Source: Arthrobacter sp. V1I7
GTDB taxonomy: Bacteria; Actinomycetota; Actinomycetes; Actinomycetales; Micrococcaceae
DNA length: 64,000 bases
Reading direction: 5' to 3'
Assembly (NCBI RefSeq): GCF_030817015.1
Contig: NZ_JAUSYS010000001.1
Coordinates: forward strand, 434,001 to 498,000
Translations under genes and position numbers: made by a program
Notes under the pieces: model-generated
Told to the model about the DNA's origin: nothing
The model's database searches: none
The model's input: the letters and a program-made list of their open reading frames with translations, nothing else
Shown: positions 63,879-64,000 of the stretch, piece after piece
Numbering within the stretch: the stretch's first letter is position 1
How the letters are laid out: the number at the start of each line of letters is the position of its first letter

Positions 63879-64000
63879 CTACCCCGCCTCTTCGATGGTG
63901 GCGGGAGAACCCGCGGGCGCCAGCCGCAGCCGGCCCACCCGGTCGCCGAGGATCCGGCGGGCCTCGCCGGGCAGCCCCTCGTCGCTGATGAGTTCGTCCG
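63879..64000 (-). CDS. C-terminal end of a DeoR-type transcriptional regulator (partial)
   Basis: Reading leftward from the window edge: DELISDEGLPGEARRILGDRV, then GRLRLAPAGSPATIEEAG and TAG at 63879-63881. This matches the C-terminal end of DeoR/GlpR-family sugar-phosphate-sensing regulators, where (T)DELI-DEGL is conserved. Only about 39 codons are in the window. Confidence 0.6.
   Translation of the reverse strand, partial: DELISDEGLPGEARRILGDRVGRLRLAPAGSPATIEEAG

Overview
The window is high-G+C DNA with actinobacterial gene content: short ATGA/GTGA overlaps between operon genes, lipoprotein ABC receptors, split PTS proteins with a DasR/NagR-type regulator, an IdeR/DtxR-type iron box and many GTG starts. 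This fits the Micrococcaceae, most likely an Arthrobacter-like soil bacterium. The assignment is inferred from gene types and composition; no 16S or other marker gene is present.

Layout. 1-16.8 kb is a catabolic island. It holds an Lrp-type regulator end, two complete polar-amino-acid ABC importers (564-3011 and 9405-12012), a D-2-hydroxyacid dehydrogenase, a YtcJ-type amidohydrolase, a TetR / M20 peptidase / aminotransferase operon, a ThDP-dependent 2-oxoacid decarboxylase (frameshifted), an aldehyde dehydrogenase and an AbgB-like M20 amidohydrolase. Together they could import an amino-acid-like or N-acylated compound, deacylate it, transaminate it, and decarboxylate and oxidise the oxoacid. 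16.8-20 kb has small proteins, a HAD phosphatase, the PTS phosphocarrier HPr (frameshifted), a VOC protein and an AraC regulator. 20-25.9 kb has a TetR/MFS/amidohydrolase unit ending in a short relic of agmatine deiminase, then ACC deaminase (acdS) divergent from a GntR regulator with a palindrome midway between them. 25.9-28.5 kb has stress and housekeeping genes, including a ferritin with a His/Gly-rich tail. 28.7-32.9 kb is a ferric-siderophore importer under an IdeR-like box. 32.9-34.5 kb is a LacI regulator between relics of a sugar kinase and a DUF2961/GH172 protein. 34.5-40.3 kb is cutC and the N-acetylglucosamine regulon: nagB, nagA and EIIC on one strand, EIIB, EIIA and the GntR regulator on the other, with a dre-like operator between. 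40.4-46.2 kb has a PadR/membrane-protein pair, small proteins, a metallophosphoesterase and decayed genes. 46.4-51.3 kb is a Dpp/Nik-type importer preceded by a Fur/Zur-like inverted repeat, followed by an IstB (IS21) scrap. 51.7-64 kb has an isochorismatase-fold hydrolase, an orphan 334-aa protein, a 5'-3' exonuclease, a UvrA paralogue, a GAF protein, two family-9 glycosyltransferases, an ArsR/SRPBCC pair, a DedA protein and the end of a DeoR-type regulator.

Two things cut across the window. Several well-conserved genes carry single-base indels, often in C or G runs (ThDP decarboxylase, HPr, a siderophore permease N-terminus, PTS EIIC, a DUF2171-like protein, a phosphotransferase). Either the assembly has indel errors or many genes are decaying. 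In addition, a recurring GACGGCGGGA / TCCCGCCGTC hairpin closes three separate transcription units.
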